Origin: Lysobacter sp. yr284
Lineage (GTDB): Bacteria > Pseudomonadota > Gammaproteobacteria > Xanthomonadales > Xanthomonadaceae
Length of the DNA stretch: 32,654 bases
Direction of reading: 5' to 3'
Assembly: GCF_900107375.1 (NCBI RefSeq)
Contig: NZ_FNPT01000035.1
Location: 1 to 32,654 of the forward strand
In this document: in pieces, positions 8,901 through 16,213 of the stretch
Numbering within the stretch: position 1 is the stretch's first letter
Layout of the letters: the number at the start of each line of letters is the position of its first letter
The notes under the pieces: model-generated
What the model was told of the DNA's origin: nothing
Database searches by the model: none
What the model saw: only the letters and a program-made list of their open reading frames with translations
Made by a program: the position numbers and the translations under genes

Positions 8901-9431
8901 TCAGCGTCCCGCGCGCGCGTTCGCCAGGCGCTGCAAGGCGGCGCGGACGTGATTTTCCACGGTCGTCACCGACACCCCCAGGCGCCGCGCGATCTCGGCC
9001 TGGGTCAGGCCTTGCAGGCGATTGAGCCGGAAGATGGTGCGGGTCGGCTCGGGCAGCCGTCCGGCGGCGGCCAGCACGCGCTGCAGTTCGTCCTGGGCCA
9101 TGGCTTGTTCTTCGGCCGACAGCGCTTCGTCCGGGCCCCATAGATGATGTTCGGCCAGCAACTGGCTGCGGCGCGTGCGTTCGCGGCCCCAGTCGGTCGC
9201 CAGATTCGCCGCCAGCTTGAACAGATAGGCGCGCGGGTTGTCGATCGCGCCGGCGTCGCCGACGTTGCGCAGCTTCAGCCACACAGCCTGGACGACGTCC
9301 TCGGCGGCGTGGTCGCCGCCGAGGATGCGCTGGACCAGGCGCAACAAGGCCGGGCGTTCGCGGATCAGCAGCTCCGCCAGGCTTGGCGGACGTTCGTCCT
9401 CGCCGCAACCGCGCGAGCCGGCGCGCGCCAT
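8901..9431 (-). CDS. fecI: ECF sigma factor, FecI family
   Basis: 176 aa from the ATG at 9431; an in-frame GTG directly before it (9434) is an alternative. Region 2 is AAEDVVQAVWLKLRNVG...NPRAYLFKLAANLATDWGRERTRR. Region 4 is LPEPTRTIFRLNRLQGLTQAEIARRLGVSVTTVENHVRAALQRL, a clear helix-turn-helix. The layout (sigma, then FecR, then STN receptor, all same strand) is the standard iron/heme cell-surface-signalling cassette, so it probably directs transcription of the receptor at 7625 and the genes after it. The symbol denotes the family; heme-signalling relatives are called HurI, RhuI or HasI in other genera. Confidence 0.93.
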   Translation of the reverse strand: MARAGSRGCGEDERPPSLAELLIRERPALLRLVQRILGGDHAAEDVVQAVWLKLRNVGDAGAIDNPRAYLFKLAANLATDWGRERTRRSQLLAEHHLWGPDEALSAEEQAMAQDELQRVLAAAGRLPEPTRTIFRLNRLQGLTQAEIARRLGVSVTTVENHVRAALQRLANARAGR

Positions 9432-9608
9432 CACCCGCGCGCCGGCATGGTCGGCGCGGAACGGGGCGAGTGCGCGGCAGCGCAGCGGATAAGGCGTTGG
9501 AATCGCATGACGGCGGCAGTGTTCGAAGAGCGCCGTCTGCCGTCTGGACCGGAAAGGTCGCGGGCACGTGTGCGATGAGCGGAGCTACGCACTGAGCGTA
9601 GTGCGCGA

Positions 9609-9638
9609 ATCTTAAAAGCAATGCGTGACGGACCGCAA
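9609..9638 (-). promoter_or_regulatory. Candidate promoter of the ECF sigma gene
   Basis: On the minus strand, TTGCGG (9633-9638) and TAAGAT (9609-9614) are separated by 18 bases. The -10 hexamer is identical to that of the heme receptor promoter at 12066. The predicted start would fall inside the overlapping palindromes at 9585-9605. Matches are moderate and the leader would be about 170 bases, so this is tentative. Confidence 0.3.
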
Positions 9639-9713
9639 GTTTCGCCGCCGCACGCGGCACCGTGCGGCGCGGCCGTTCCCGCCCGGCCGCCCGCGCTCGA
9701 TCGCGCCTGCCGG

Positions 9714-9742
9714 AAAAGCGGGGCCGCGCTCGCTGCGCGGCC
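9714..9742 (-). terminator. Intrinsic terminator of the heme receptor gene
   Basis: Read on the minus strand just after the receptor stop, there is a perfect 8-bp stem GGCCGCGC / GCGCGGCC (9722-9729 with 9735-9742) with a 5-base loop, followed by CCGC and then TTTT (9714-9717). Stem strength, position 11 bases past the stop codon and a T run on the correct side make this a good Rho-independent terminator. It would separate the receptor transcript from the sigma/fecR operon. Confidence 0.7.
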
Positions 9743-9753
9743 ACGCCGGAGGC

Positions 9754-11982
9754 TCAGAACTGCTTGCTGATGCTGAAGTAGAGATTGCGTCCCAGGCCGG
9801 TGCGCGTGCTGGTCTCCACGCCCGACGCGTTCAAGCGTTTTTGGTCGAAGACGTTGTTGATGCCGGCGAGGAACTGGGTGCTGCCGTCGAAGAACGGCAC
9901 CCCGGACACGCTGGGCCGCCAGCGCAGTTGCAGGTTGGTCTGGGTGTAGGCGTCGCGCACGTACCAATAGGTGGTGCCGGCCGAGACCAGGGTCTTGGGG
10001 TTCTGGTCGGGCTCGAACCAATGGCTGACGTCGGCCGAGACGCTGAAGTCGTCGTCGAACGGCCGCCAGCGTAGCCCGAGCCGGGCGCGGTCGGCGAACG
10101 CCGACGGGGTCTTGCGGCCGCTGGCGGCGTCCTTCATGTCCAACGATTCGTAGCTGAAGTAGCCGCCCCAGCGCGGGCGGTCGTACGACAGCTCGACTTC
10201 GACGCCTTCGCGCTCGACTTCGCCGACGTTCTCGTAGCGCACGTACTCGGACTTCGCCGGCGACACCGAACCGTAATCCACCACCAGCTGGATCATGTCG
10301 CTGATGGTGCCGTTGAAGTACATCGCCTTGGCCGCGATACGGTCGTCCTGGGCCAGCAGCGCGGCGCGGCTCCACGAGAACCCGGCCTCGTATTCCTTCG
10401 AGGTTTCCGACTTCAGGCGCGGATTGGGCCGGTACCAGTAATGGATGTTGAGCGGGCCGTCCGAGGAGGTCTCGTGCGGCGTCGGCGCGCGGAACGCTTC
10501 GGAGTAGTTGGCCAGCAGCACGAACCCGCCGGCGACTTCGTAGCTCAGGCCCAGGCGCGGCGAGAAGCGGCTGTTGTCGTAGGTTTCGGCCACGCCCTGG
10601 ACGCGGCGGTCGAAGCGGTCGTAGCGCCCGCCCAACTGCACCGCCAGGCGGCCGTCGAGCCAGCGCGACTCGTGCTGCACGAACGCGCCGAAATCGCGGT
10701 AAGTGTTGGGCATCGAATTGAAGCCGGTGCGCACGCCGTCGAGGATATAGATGCCGTCTTCCTCGCGGTGTTCGTAGTCCAGGCCGAACAGCAGCCGGTG
10801 CTCGACCGGCCCGGTGGCGAAGCGCATCAGGTTCTGCGCGCTGACGCCCCAGCGTTCGTCGAGGTTCTTGTAGTACAGGTCCACGCCGCGTTCGTAGCCG
10901 CGCTCGTAGTAGCCGCGGGTCTTGTAGGCGGTGGCGCTGAGGTCGAGCCAGCGGCTGCCGGCCGGCGCCAGGGTGTAGCGCAGCACCGTGTCGCGCTGCG
11001 AACGCTGGCCCAGCACCGCGCCGTTGGCGGCGCCGAAGGTGGCGTGGTAGAGGCTGTTCCAGCCGGTCCTGGCGTCGATGGCGTAGTCGAAATGGCTGAG
11101 GCTGAGCTTGTGGCCCTCGCCGAAGTTCCAGCCGAGCTTGACGAAGGCGGTGTCGATGTCCTCTTCGTTGTCGACCACGTTGTCGTGGCGGCCGGTCGCA
11201 TCGATCAGTTCGCCGGCCTGGGTGAGGTCGCCTTTCTTGGCGCGCTTGACGAAGGCCAGCGCCTCGAACGGCCGGTCCTGCGGCGCGGCGGCGAAGGCCG
11301 CGTAGGCCTGGCGCTGGTCGTTGGAGTCGAAGCGGTAGTTCAGGGCGACGCCGTAGTCGCGGCCCGGGGCGAGGAAGTCGCCGGCATCCTTGGTGGTGCT
11401 GCCGATCACCCCGCCGATGGCGCCGCCGCCGTAGCTGATGCCCGAGGAACCGCGCACCACGTCGACCTGCTTGAGCAAGTCGCTGTCCATGCCGAAACCG
11501 GACACCTGGTTGGCGAACAGGTTGGCCGAGCGGCGCACGCCGTCCTGCATCAGGATGACCCGGCTCTCCGAGCCGTGGCCGAAACCGCGGATGCTGAAGT
11601 GCTGGCCGATCGCGCGGCCGCCGTCGTTGCCGGTGTCCAGGCCCGGCACCTTCTTCAATGCCTGGATGAGGTCGGGATAGTCGTCGAGATCCTGCTCGGT
11701 CAGCACGCTGGCCGAACCGGGGTACTTGAGCACGTCGATGCCGAAGCGGGTGCCGACCACGGTGACGCGGTGCAGTTCGTCGGTGGCGGCGTTCAACCGC
11801 TCGTATTCCTCGCCGCACGGGGCGGGCAGGGCGCGCCGCGAACAGGCCTGCGGGTCGGCGTCGTTGGCGCAGGAAAGGCGGGCGCGGTCTATCGCGGTGC
11901 GGCACTCGCCGGCCGACGCGTTGCCGGCGATGCCCAGGCACAGGGCGAGCGAAATCGCTGCGGCCAGCGCAGAAGTAGTCAT
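9754..11982 (-). CDS. TonB-dependent heme/hemoglobin receptor with Cys-rich N-terminal segment
   Basis: 742 aa. The signal peptide ends near residue 24 (CLGIAGNASA). A segment at 25-70 with cysteines at 27, 38, 47 and 56 follows, then a TonB-box-like VTVVGTR and a plug (LIQALKKVPGLDTGNDGGRAIGQHFSIRGFG, VRGSSGISYGGGAIGGVI). The barrel ends in NLYFSISKQF, with the terminal aromatic needed for outer-membrane assembly. The heme-receptor motif FRAP is at residues 497-500, followed by a His-containing stretch (PHETSSDGPLNIHYWY) and PNPRL, a variant of the NPNL box. This supports the hemoglobin/transferrin/lactoferrin receptor family and heme as ligand. There is no STN domain, so it probably only transports. 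It has its own promoter, a strong GGAGG ribosome site and its own terminator. Confidence 0.9.
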   Translation of the reverse strand: MTTSALAAAISLALCLGIAGNASAGECRTAIDRARLSCANDADPQACSRRALPAPCGEEYERLNAATDELHRVTVVGTRFGIDVLKYPGSASVLTEQDLDDYPDLIQALKKVPGLDTGNDGGRAIGQHFSIRGFGHGSESRVILMQDGVRRSANLFANQVSGFGMDSDLLKQVDVVRGSSGISYGGGAIGGVIGSTTKDAGDFLAPGRDYGVALNYRFDSNDQRQAYAAFAAAPQDRPFEALAFVKRAKKGDLTQAGELIDATGRHDNVVDNEEDIDTAFVKLGWNFGEGHKLSLSHFDYAIDARTGWNSLYHATFGAANGAVLGQRSQRDTVLRYTLAPAGSRWLDLSATAYKTRGYYERGYERGVDLYYKNLDERWGVSAQNLMRFATGPVEHRLLFGLDYEHREEDGIYILDGVRTGFNSMPNTYRDFGAFVQHESRWLDGRLAVQLGGRYDRFDRRVQGVAETYDNSRFSPRLGLSYEVAGGFVLLANYSEAFRAPTPHETSSDGPLNIHYWYRPNPRLKSETSKEYEAGFSWSRAALLAQDDRIAAKAMYFNGTISDMIQLVVDYGSVSPAKSEYVRYENVGEVEREGVEVELSYDRPRWGGYFSYESLDMKDAASGRKTPSAFADRARLGLRWRPFDDDFSVSADVSHWFEPDQNPKTLVSAGTTYWYVRDAYTQTNLQLRWRPSVSGVPFFDGSTQFLAGINNVFDQKRLNASGVETSTRTGLGRNLYFSISKQF

Positions 11983-11987
11983 GTGAG

Positions 11988-11992
11988 CCTCC
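11988..11992 (-). promoter_or_regulatory. Strong ribosome binding site of the heme receptor
   Basis: GGAGG on the minus strand, five bases before the ATG at 11982. It fixes this start codon and is stronger than most ribosome sites in the window. Confidence 0.7.
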
Positions 11993-12065
11993 AGCTCGTT
12001 AGTGATGTCCGGCGTCGCTAGGACGCGTCATCGCTGGCTGTAAGGCGTTCCGCTGGCTGGGGCGC

Positions 12066-12094
12066 ATCTTAGTCAGAAAGATGAACGCAGACAA
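12066..12094 (-). promoter_or_regulatory. Promoter of the heme receptor, with overlapping dyad
   Basis: On the minus strand, TTGTCT (12089-12094), 17 bases, TAAGAT (12066-12071). Each hexamer matches the sigma-70 consensus at 4 of 6 positions with ideal spacing, giving a start near 12059 and a leader of about 75 bases. A dyad CATCTT-AGTCAGA-AAGATG (12065-12083) covers the -10 and half the spacer, so a regulator could block polymerase here. It does not resemble a Fur box. Confidence 0.5.
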
Positions 12095-12241
12095 TGCGCG
12101 GCGTGGTTCGCGCGAACGCGGGCGGGGAGGGACGCGGCGATGCGTCCGGCGATGGCGCGGCGCGCTTCAAGCTCGGCCAAAGCTCGGCGACGTTAGGCCT
12201 GGCCGGGCAGGGGACCTCCACCGCCGTCTGTCGGCCCCGGC
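12095..12241. other. Intergenic sequence between divergent promoters
   Basis: This is the GC-rich core of the 318-base gap between the heme receptor and the membrane protein gene. Apart from the flanking promoters I see no gene, repeat or RNA structure in it. Confidence 0.4.
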
Positions 12242-12271
12242 TTGACCAGCCTACCAACTGGTAGGTAGATT
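12242..12271 (+). promoter_or_regulatory. Promoter of the membrane protein-TetR operon
   Basis: TTGACC (12242-12247, 5 of 6 to consensus), 18-base spacer, TAGATT (12266-12271, 4 of 6). The predicted start near 12278 leaves a leader of about 23 bases to the ATG at 12301. No clear Shine-Dalgarno sequence precedes that ATG. The spacer is filled by the palindrome listed separately. Confidence 0.6.
12250..12265. promoter_or_regulatory. Probable TetR operator
   Basis: Perfect inverted repeat CCTACC-AACT-GGTAGG, located wholly between the -35 and -10 elements. TetR-family repressors bind such 12-20 bp palindromes, and the operon's second gene encodes one. Binding here would exclude RNA polymerase, giving simple autorepression relieved by a ligand. 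Confidence 0.65.
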
Positions 12272-12300
12272 TTGCTCACCCTCACTGCCGCGGTTTCCCC

Positions 12301-12813
12301 ATGAGCATTTCCCCCATCGGCTGGCTGCACACGCTCGGCAGCCTGCCCGCGATACCGCTCGCCGCCTACATGCTCGCCAAGCACGGCCGGATCGCGCCGC
12401 AGACCCGCGCCGGCCGCGCCTACTTCGGCTTCATGCTGCTCGGCGTGCTGACGGTCTATCCGATCGCGCAACAGCCGGTCAGCTGGATCGTGGCGACGGT
12501 GACGCTGGCGGCCTTGCTGGTCGGCTACGGCGCCTGCGCGCTGTTTCCGGGCCGGCGCCTGGCCCGCTATGTCGAGACCGCGGCGCTGAGCCTGAGCGTG
12601 TTCCTGCTGATGGTGCCCACCGTCAGCGAAACCCTGCGCCGCTTGCCGGCCGGCGATCCGCTGGTCAAGCAGATGACCGATCCGCTGCTGCTCGGCGTGC
12701 AGGGCGCCTTGTTCCTGGCCCTGCTGATCGGCGTCCCGCTGCAACTGCGCGCCGTGTACAAGCGCAACGCCGCGGCGGCGCAACCGGCCATGCCCGCCAC
12801 GGACCGCCGATGA
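12301..12813 (+). CDS. Uncharacterised four-helix membrane protein (DUF2306-like)
   Basis: 170 aa with four hydrophobic segments: about residues 6-24, 38-60, 64-82 and 92-110, plus a fifth weaker stretch at 128-148 (LLGVQGALFLALLIGVPLQL). The early pattern LHTLGSLPAIPLA...KHGRIAPQTRAGRAYFGFMLLGVLTV resembles DUF2306 membrane proteins, but I am not certain of the family. The function is unknown. It lacks an obvious ribosome site. The stop overlaps the TetR start as ATGA, so the regulator almost certainly controls this gene. As the only partner of a repressor it may be a transporter-like or detoxifying membrane protein. Confidence 0.8.
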   Translation: MSISPIGWLHTLGSLPAIPLAAYMLAKHGRIAPQTRAGRAYFGFMLLGVLTVYPIAQQPVSWIVATVTLAALLVGYGACALFPGRRLARYVETAALSLSVFLLMVPTVSETLRRLPAGDPLVKQMTDPLLLGVQGALFLALLIGVPLQLRAVYKRNAAAAQPAMPATDRR

Positions 12814-13415
12814 AACGCGCCGCGTCGGAACCGCACGCCCCGCCGTCGCCCAAGGCCGAGGAGATCCTCCAGCGCACCAGCGAACTGCTTGCCCTGGGCG
12901 GCTACGACAGCTTCAGTTACGCCGACATCGCCGAACACGTGCAGGTGCGCAAGGCCAGCATCCACCATCACTTCCCGAACAAGGTCGACCTGGTCAAGGC
13001 GACGGTGGCGCGCCACCGCGCGTCCAGCCGCCGCGGCATGCAGGCCCTGGACGAGCGCGTCGCCGATCCGCTCGACCGGCTCGGCGAGTACTGCCGCTGG
13101 TGGGCCGGTTGCATCGAAAGCGCGAGCCCGCCGATCTGCCTGTGCGCGTTGCTGGCCGCGGAACTGCCGTCGATCCCGGCCGAGGTCGCCGACGAAGTGC
13201 GCGGCCATTTCCAGGACCTGTCGGCATGGCTGGCGCAGGCCATGGCGCAGGGCGCCGGCAGCGGGCGCCTGCGCCTGGCCGGCAGCGCGCAGGCCGAAGC
13301 GCTGACGTTCATGGCCGCCGTCCACGGCGCCATGCTGACGGCGCGCGCGCTCGGCGACGCGCGCCTGTTCTGGAGCGTCGCCCAGGCCTCGCTGGACCGG
13401 TTGCGGCCGGCTTGA
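12810..13415 (+). CDS. TetR-family transcriptional repressor
   Basis: 201 aa. The N-terminal DNA-binding domain reads AEEILQRTSELLALGGYDSFSYADIAEHVQVRKASIHHHFPNKVDLVKATV (about residues 16-66), with the classic helix-turn-helix and the H-H-F-P-x-K signature. The rest is a helical ligand-binding domain (GEYCRWWAGCIESASPPICLCALLAAELPSIPAEVADEV) of the type found in AcuR/NemR-like regulators, with cysteines near residues 101, 110 and 112 that could sense electrophiles. It is translationally coupled to the membrane protein gene and probably binds the palindrome in that gene's promoter. The inducer is unknown. Confidence 0.92.
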   Translation: MKRAASEPHAPPSPKAEEILQRTSELLALGGYDSFSYADIAEHVQVRKASIHHHFPNKVDLVKATVARHRASSRRGMQALDERVADPLDRLGEYCRWWAGCIESASPPICLCALLAAELPSIPAEVADEVRGHFQDLSAWLAQAMAQGAGSGRLRLAGSAQAEALTFMAAVHGAMLTARALGDARLFWSVAQASLDRLRPA

Positions 13416-13418
13416 AGT

Positions 13419-13440
13419 CGCCGCCGCACGCGCGGCGGCG
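13419..13440 (+). terminator. Hairpin after tetR, probable terminator
   Basis: Perfect 9-bp stem CGCCGCCGC / GCGGCGGCG with loop ACGC, beginning four bases after the TetR stop. There is no T run, so it is either a weak intrinsic terminator or a 3' end-protecting hairpin. It marks the end of the two-gene unit. Confidence 0.45.
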
Positions 13441-13531
13441 GCCGCGGCGTGCGGCTTCGGCACGGTCCGCAAACGCCGTGGCGCCGCGCGGAGCGGACGT
13501 CGCTTGCCGGCCGTACTCGCCCAGCCCGCAA

Positions 13532-13561
13532 TTGATAACCATTCCCATTTATTTGTATGAT
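13532..13561 (+). promoter_or_regulatory. Promoter of the siderophore receptor operon
   Basis: TTGATA (13532-13537) and TATGAT (13556-13561), each 5 of 6 to the sigma-70 consensus, with an 18-base spacer. This is the best promoter in the window. The predicted start near 13568 lies downstream of the tandem ATGs at 13557 and 13560, so those cannot be the translation start. Confidence 0.7.
13534..13552. promoter_or_regulatory. Fur box at the siderophore receptor promoter
   Basis: AT-rich GATAACCATTCCCATTTAT in GC-rich surroundings. By eye it matches 11 of 19 positions of the classical Fur box and fills the spacer between -35 and -10, the expected site for iron-dependent repression. Confidence 0.65.
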
Positions 13562-13592
13562 GCGCGCCCCAGATCGGCTTTCAGGCTCGCGG

Positions 13593-15836
13593 ATGACCTT
13601 GCGCAAACGAACCTTGGCGTTGTGCATCGCCGCGTTGACCTCGCCGGCCGCACTGGCCTCCGCAGCCTCGACCGGCGCCCCGGCGCCGGTCGCCGACGCC
13701 ATCGGGGCCGACGACCAGCCGACCACGCTCGACACGGTCCAGGCCGTGGGCACCGAGCCGGCGCGCTACCACAACGACGCCTCCGCCAGCGCCCTGGGCG
13801 TGGACGCGCCGTTGTTCAACACCCCCCGTTCGGTGGTGGTGCTGCCCGAACAGATCCTGCTCGACCAGAAGGTCACCCAGCTCGACGAAGCGCTCAAGAA
13901 CGTCAGCGGCGTCAGCCGCGGCGACGGCTTCGGCGGCACCAACGACGACTTCTTCCTGCGCGGGTTCCGCCGCGACAACGTCTACCGCGACGGCCGCCGT
14001 CTCGCCGCCAACCAGCGCAATCCGACCACCGACATCGAGAGCATCGAAGTCATCAAGGGACCGGCCTCGCTGCTGTTCGGCGCGATCGAGCCGGGCGGGG
14101 TGGTCAACATCATCACCAAGAAGCCGCAGGCGCAGCCGCGCCGCTACCTGGAAGCGACCTTCGACGAATACGGCAAGCGCCACCTGCTGGGCGACTTCAC
14201 CGGCGCGCTCGACGCCGACGGCCAGCTGCTGTACCGCCTGTCCGCGTCCTATGAGGACTCCGACACCTTCCGCGACGGCAAGCAGGTCGAACGCACGGTG
14301 ATCTCGCCGAGCCTGACCTGGCGGCCGAGCGATCGCGACGAGCTCACCGTCAGCTATCACTACTACGACGAAACCCTGCCGATCGACCGTGGCGCCATCG
14401 TCGGCCGCTACGCCGACGGCGAACGCCGGATCGTGAAGACGCCGCGTTCGCGCAGCTTCGGCGAGTCGTGGGAGAACTCCTGGTCGACCGGCCACTCGGT
14501 CGATGCGCAGTACCAGCACCGCTTCGGCGAACACTGGGACGCCGTGGTCGGCTATACCTACCAGAAGACCGAATCGCACGACCTGCAGGTGCGCGCCTAC
14601 GACTTCTACGCCGAAGACACCGTCGTGCGCGGGATCGCCGTGCCGGCCGGCACCCTTATCCGCAACGTCGGCGGCAACAAGCCCTACGACGTCGACTCGG
14701 GCCAGTACAACGCCCGCCTGACCGGCCGCTTCGAACCGGCCGGGATGAAGTACACCGTGATCGCCGGCATCGACGGCGGCTACACCGACACCGACGCCGG
14801 CCAGCTCAACGGCGACAACGAAACCGCCAACGTGTTCGCCGGGCGGCCGCTGTTCAACGTATTCGCGCCGGTCTACGGCAACCTGCAGCCAGGCTCGGCC
14901 GCGCTCAGCCGGTCCTCGCGCACCGACCTGGATTTCCGCGGCGTCTATGTGCAAAACATCCTGCAGCCGAACGAGAAGCTGCTGCTGACCGCCGGCCTGC
15001 GCCGCGACTGGTACGAAGTGGCCAGCCGCACCCAGAACTACGACGAGGGCCAGCCGGCCGGCGCCGCCGCCGTCGCCGACCGCGAGTGGAGCGACAACTC
15101 CTACCAGCTCGGCGCGTCCTACGAGTTCGCCCCGGGCCTGGCCGTGTACGCCAGCCGCGCGACCTCGTTCACCGTGCACCCGTTCTTCAACTACGATCCG
15201 CGCTCGCTGCCGCAGACCGGCAAGCAGTGGGAGGCCGGGCTCAAGGGCAACCTGTTCGCCGACCGCCTGCAGTTCACCGTGAGCTGGTTCGACCTGCGCA
15301 AGACCAACATCCCGGCGCTCAACCCCGATTCGACCGGCAGCCTGGACCAATACCGCTTCATCGGCGAGGCGCGCTCGCGCGGCATCGAGTTCGACGCCAC
15401 CTTGCGCATCACCGAAGGCTTCAACCTGATCGCCAGCTACGCCGATTTCGATTACGAGATCACCCGCGATCCGGACCTGGCGCTGCTCGGCAAGACCAAC
15501 GCCAACGTCGCCCCGCGCAGCGGCAACCTGTGGGGCAGCTACGAGTTCGTCGACGGCGCCTGGCGCGGGCTGGGCTTCGGCGCCGGCGTCAACTACGTGT
15601 CCAAGCGCTACGGCGACGACGACAACACCTGGTCGATGCCGTCCTACACCTTGTTCGATGCGGGCGTATGGTATTACGTTCCGGTCGGCGACAACGCCAG
15701 CCTGCGCTTCCAGCTCAGCGTGAAGAACCTCGCCGACAAGCGCTGGTACTACGCCTCCGACGGCGACCGTTTCGCGCCCAGCGTGCGCATCGGCGATCCG
15801 CGCACGGCGCTGTTCTCGGTCGCCTACCGGTTCTGA
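13593..15836 (+). CDS. TonB-dependent siderophore receptor
   Basis: 747 aa from the ATG at 13593, which begins a signal peptide (MTLRKRTLALCIAALTSPAALASA). Two ATGs upstream lie in the -10 element and are rejected. Next come a TonB-box-like DTVQAVG, a plug (APLFNTPRSVVVLPEQIL, QLDEALKNVSGVSRGDGFGGTNDDFFLRGF, IEVIKGPASLLFGAIEPGGVVNIITKKP) and a barrel ending in ALFSVAYRF. The plug text is typical of hydroxamate/mixed siderophore receptors of the FhuA/FoxA/FpvA class, not heme receptors. There is no STN domain. It is the first gene of a Fur-controlled operon with the small membrane protein and PepSY genes, and probably imports the siderophore made by the NRPS genes at 19.7 kb onward. A short hairpin TCCGGC-GCC-GCCGGA follows the stop but lacks a T run. 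Confidence 0.92.
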   Translation: MTLRKRTLALCIAALTSPAALASAASTGAPAPVADAIGADDQPTTLDTVQAVGTEPARYHNDASASALGVDAPLFNTPRSVVVLPEQILLDQKVTQLDEALKNVSGVSRGDGFGGTNDDFFLRGFRRDNVYRDGRRLAANQRNPTTDIESIEVIKGPASLLFGAIEPGGVVNIITKKPQAQPRRYLEATFDEYGKRHLLGDFTGALDADGQLLYRLSASYEDSDTFRDGKQVERTVISPSLTWRPSDRDELTVSYHYYDETLPIDRGAIVGRYADGERRIVKTPRSRSFGESWENSWSTGHSVDAQYQHRFGEHWDAVVGYTYQKTESHDLQVRAYDFYAEDTVVRGIAVPAGTLIRNVGGNKPYDVDSGQYNARLTGRFEPAGMKYTVIAGIDGGYTDTDAGQLNGDNETANVFAGRPLFNVFAPVYGNLQPGSAALSRSSRTDLDFRGVYVQNILQPNEKLLLTAGLRRDWYEVASRTQNYDEGQPAGAAAVADREWSDNSYQLGASYEFAPGLAVYASRATSFTVHPFFNYDPRSLPQTGKQWEAGLKGNLFADRLQFTVSWFDLRKTNIPALNPDSTGSLDQYRFIGEARSRGIEFDATLRITEGFNLIASYADFDYEITRDPDLALLGKTNANVAPRSGNLWGSYEFVDGAWRGLGFGAGVNYVSKRYGDDDNTWSMPSYTLFDAGVWYYVPVGDNASLRFQLSVKNLADKRWYYASDGDRFAPSVRIGDPRTALFSVAYRF

Positions 15837-15961
15837 TCCGGCGCCGCCGGACGCCGCCATGACGCCCGCCACGACGCTCGCGCCGCACACTGCCGCCCGC
15901 CGCGGCCCGATGCGGCCGGATGCCGCGCCGCGGCCCCGCCCGCGGCGCAGGAGCGCGGCCC

Positions 15962-16213
15962 ATGTGGGCGCGTAGCGCGGCCGCGGGCCTGGGCGGGTTG
16001 GCGACGATGGCCACCGTCATGCTCAACCTGATGTGGCTGCCCGGCCTGTCGCTGGCCGCGCGGGCGCTGATCCTGCTGCTGGCGTCGTTCCCGCTGTGGG
16101 TCGCGCTGGCGTACTTCTGCTACTCGGCCTCGAGCCTGCGCCGCGCGTGGCTGGGACTGGCCGCGCTGGCGCTGCCGTCGCTGCTGTTGAACGCGCTCGC
16201 CTATGTCCGCTAA
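15962..16213 (+). CDS. Small inner-membrane protein of siderophore operons (DUF3649-like)
   Basis: 83 aa. The ATG at 15962 is chosen because AGGAG (15949-15953) sits eight bases upstream; a start at 15920 would add an Arg/Gly-rich stretch. The protein has three hydrophobic segments: AAGLGGLATMATVMLNLMWL, ALILLLASFPLWVALAYFCY and AWLGLAALALPSLLLNALAY. Small proteins of this kind (DUF3649 and relatives) commonly stand between a siderophore receptor and a PepSY protein, as here. The function is unknown; it may assist the PepSY protein. It overlaps the PepSY start by 11 bases, so the two are coupled. Confidence 0.75.
   Translation: MWARSAAAGLGGLATMATVMLNLMWLPGLSLAARALILLLASFPLWVALAYFCYSASSLRRAWLGLAALALPSLLLNALAYVR

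Larger units (their letters stand above)
9435..9753. other. Intergenic region upstream of the sigma gene
   Basis: 319 bases between the sigma gene and the heme receptor. It holds the receptor's terminator (9714-9742), a candidate sigma-gene promoter (9609-9638), and two overlapping palindromes at 9585-9605: CTACGC-ACTGA-GCGTAG and CGCACT-GAGCGT-AGTGCG. No Fur-like AT-rich element and no convincing small gene is visible. The part nearest the sigma gene (9435-9580) is ordinary high-GC sequence. Confidence 0.5.

Noticed and set aside
12810-13415. TetR as the regulator of the siderophore genes
   Set aside because: The palindrome is found only at its own promoter in this window, while the siderophore promoters carry Fur boxes.
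15859-15975. A 38-codon ORF between the siderophore receptor and the small membrane protein
   Set aside because: It is Arg/Pro/Ala-rich, has no ribosome site, and overlaps the well-supported start at 15962, which has AGGAG in place.
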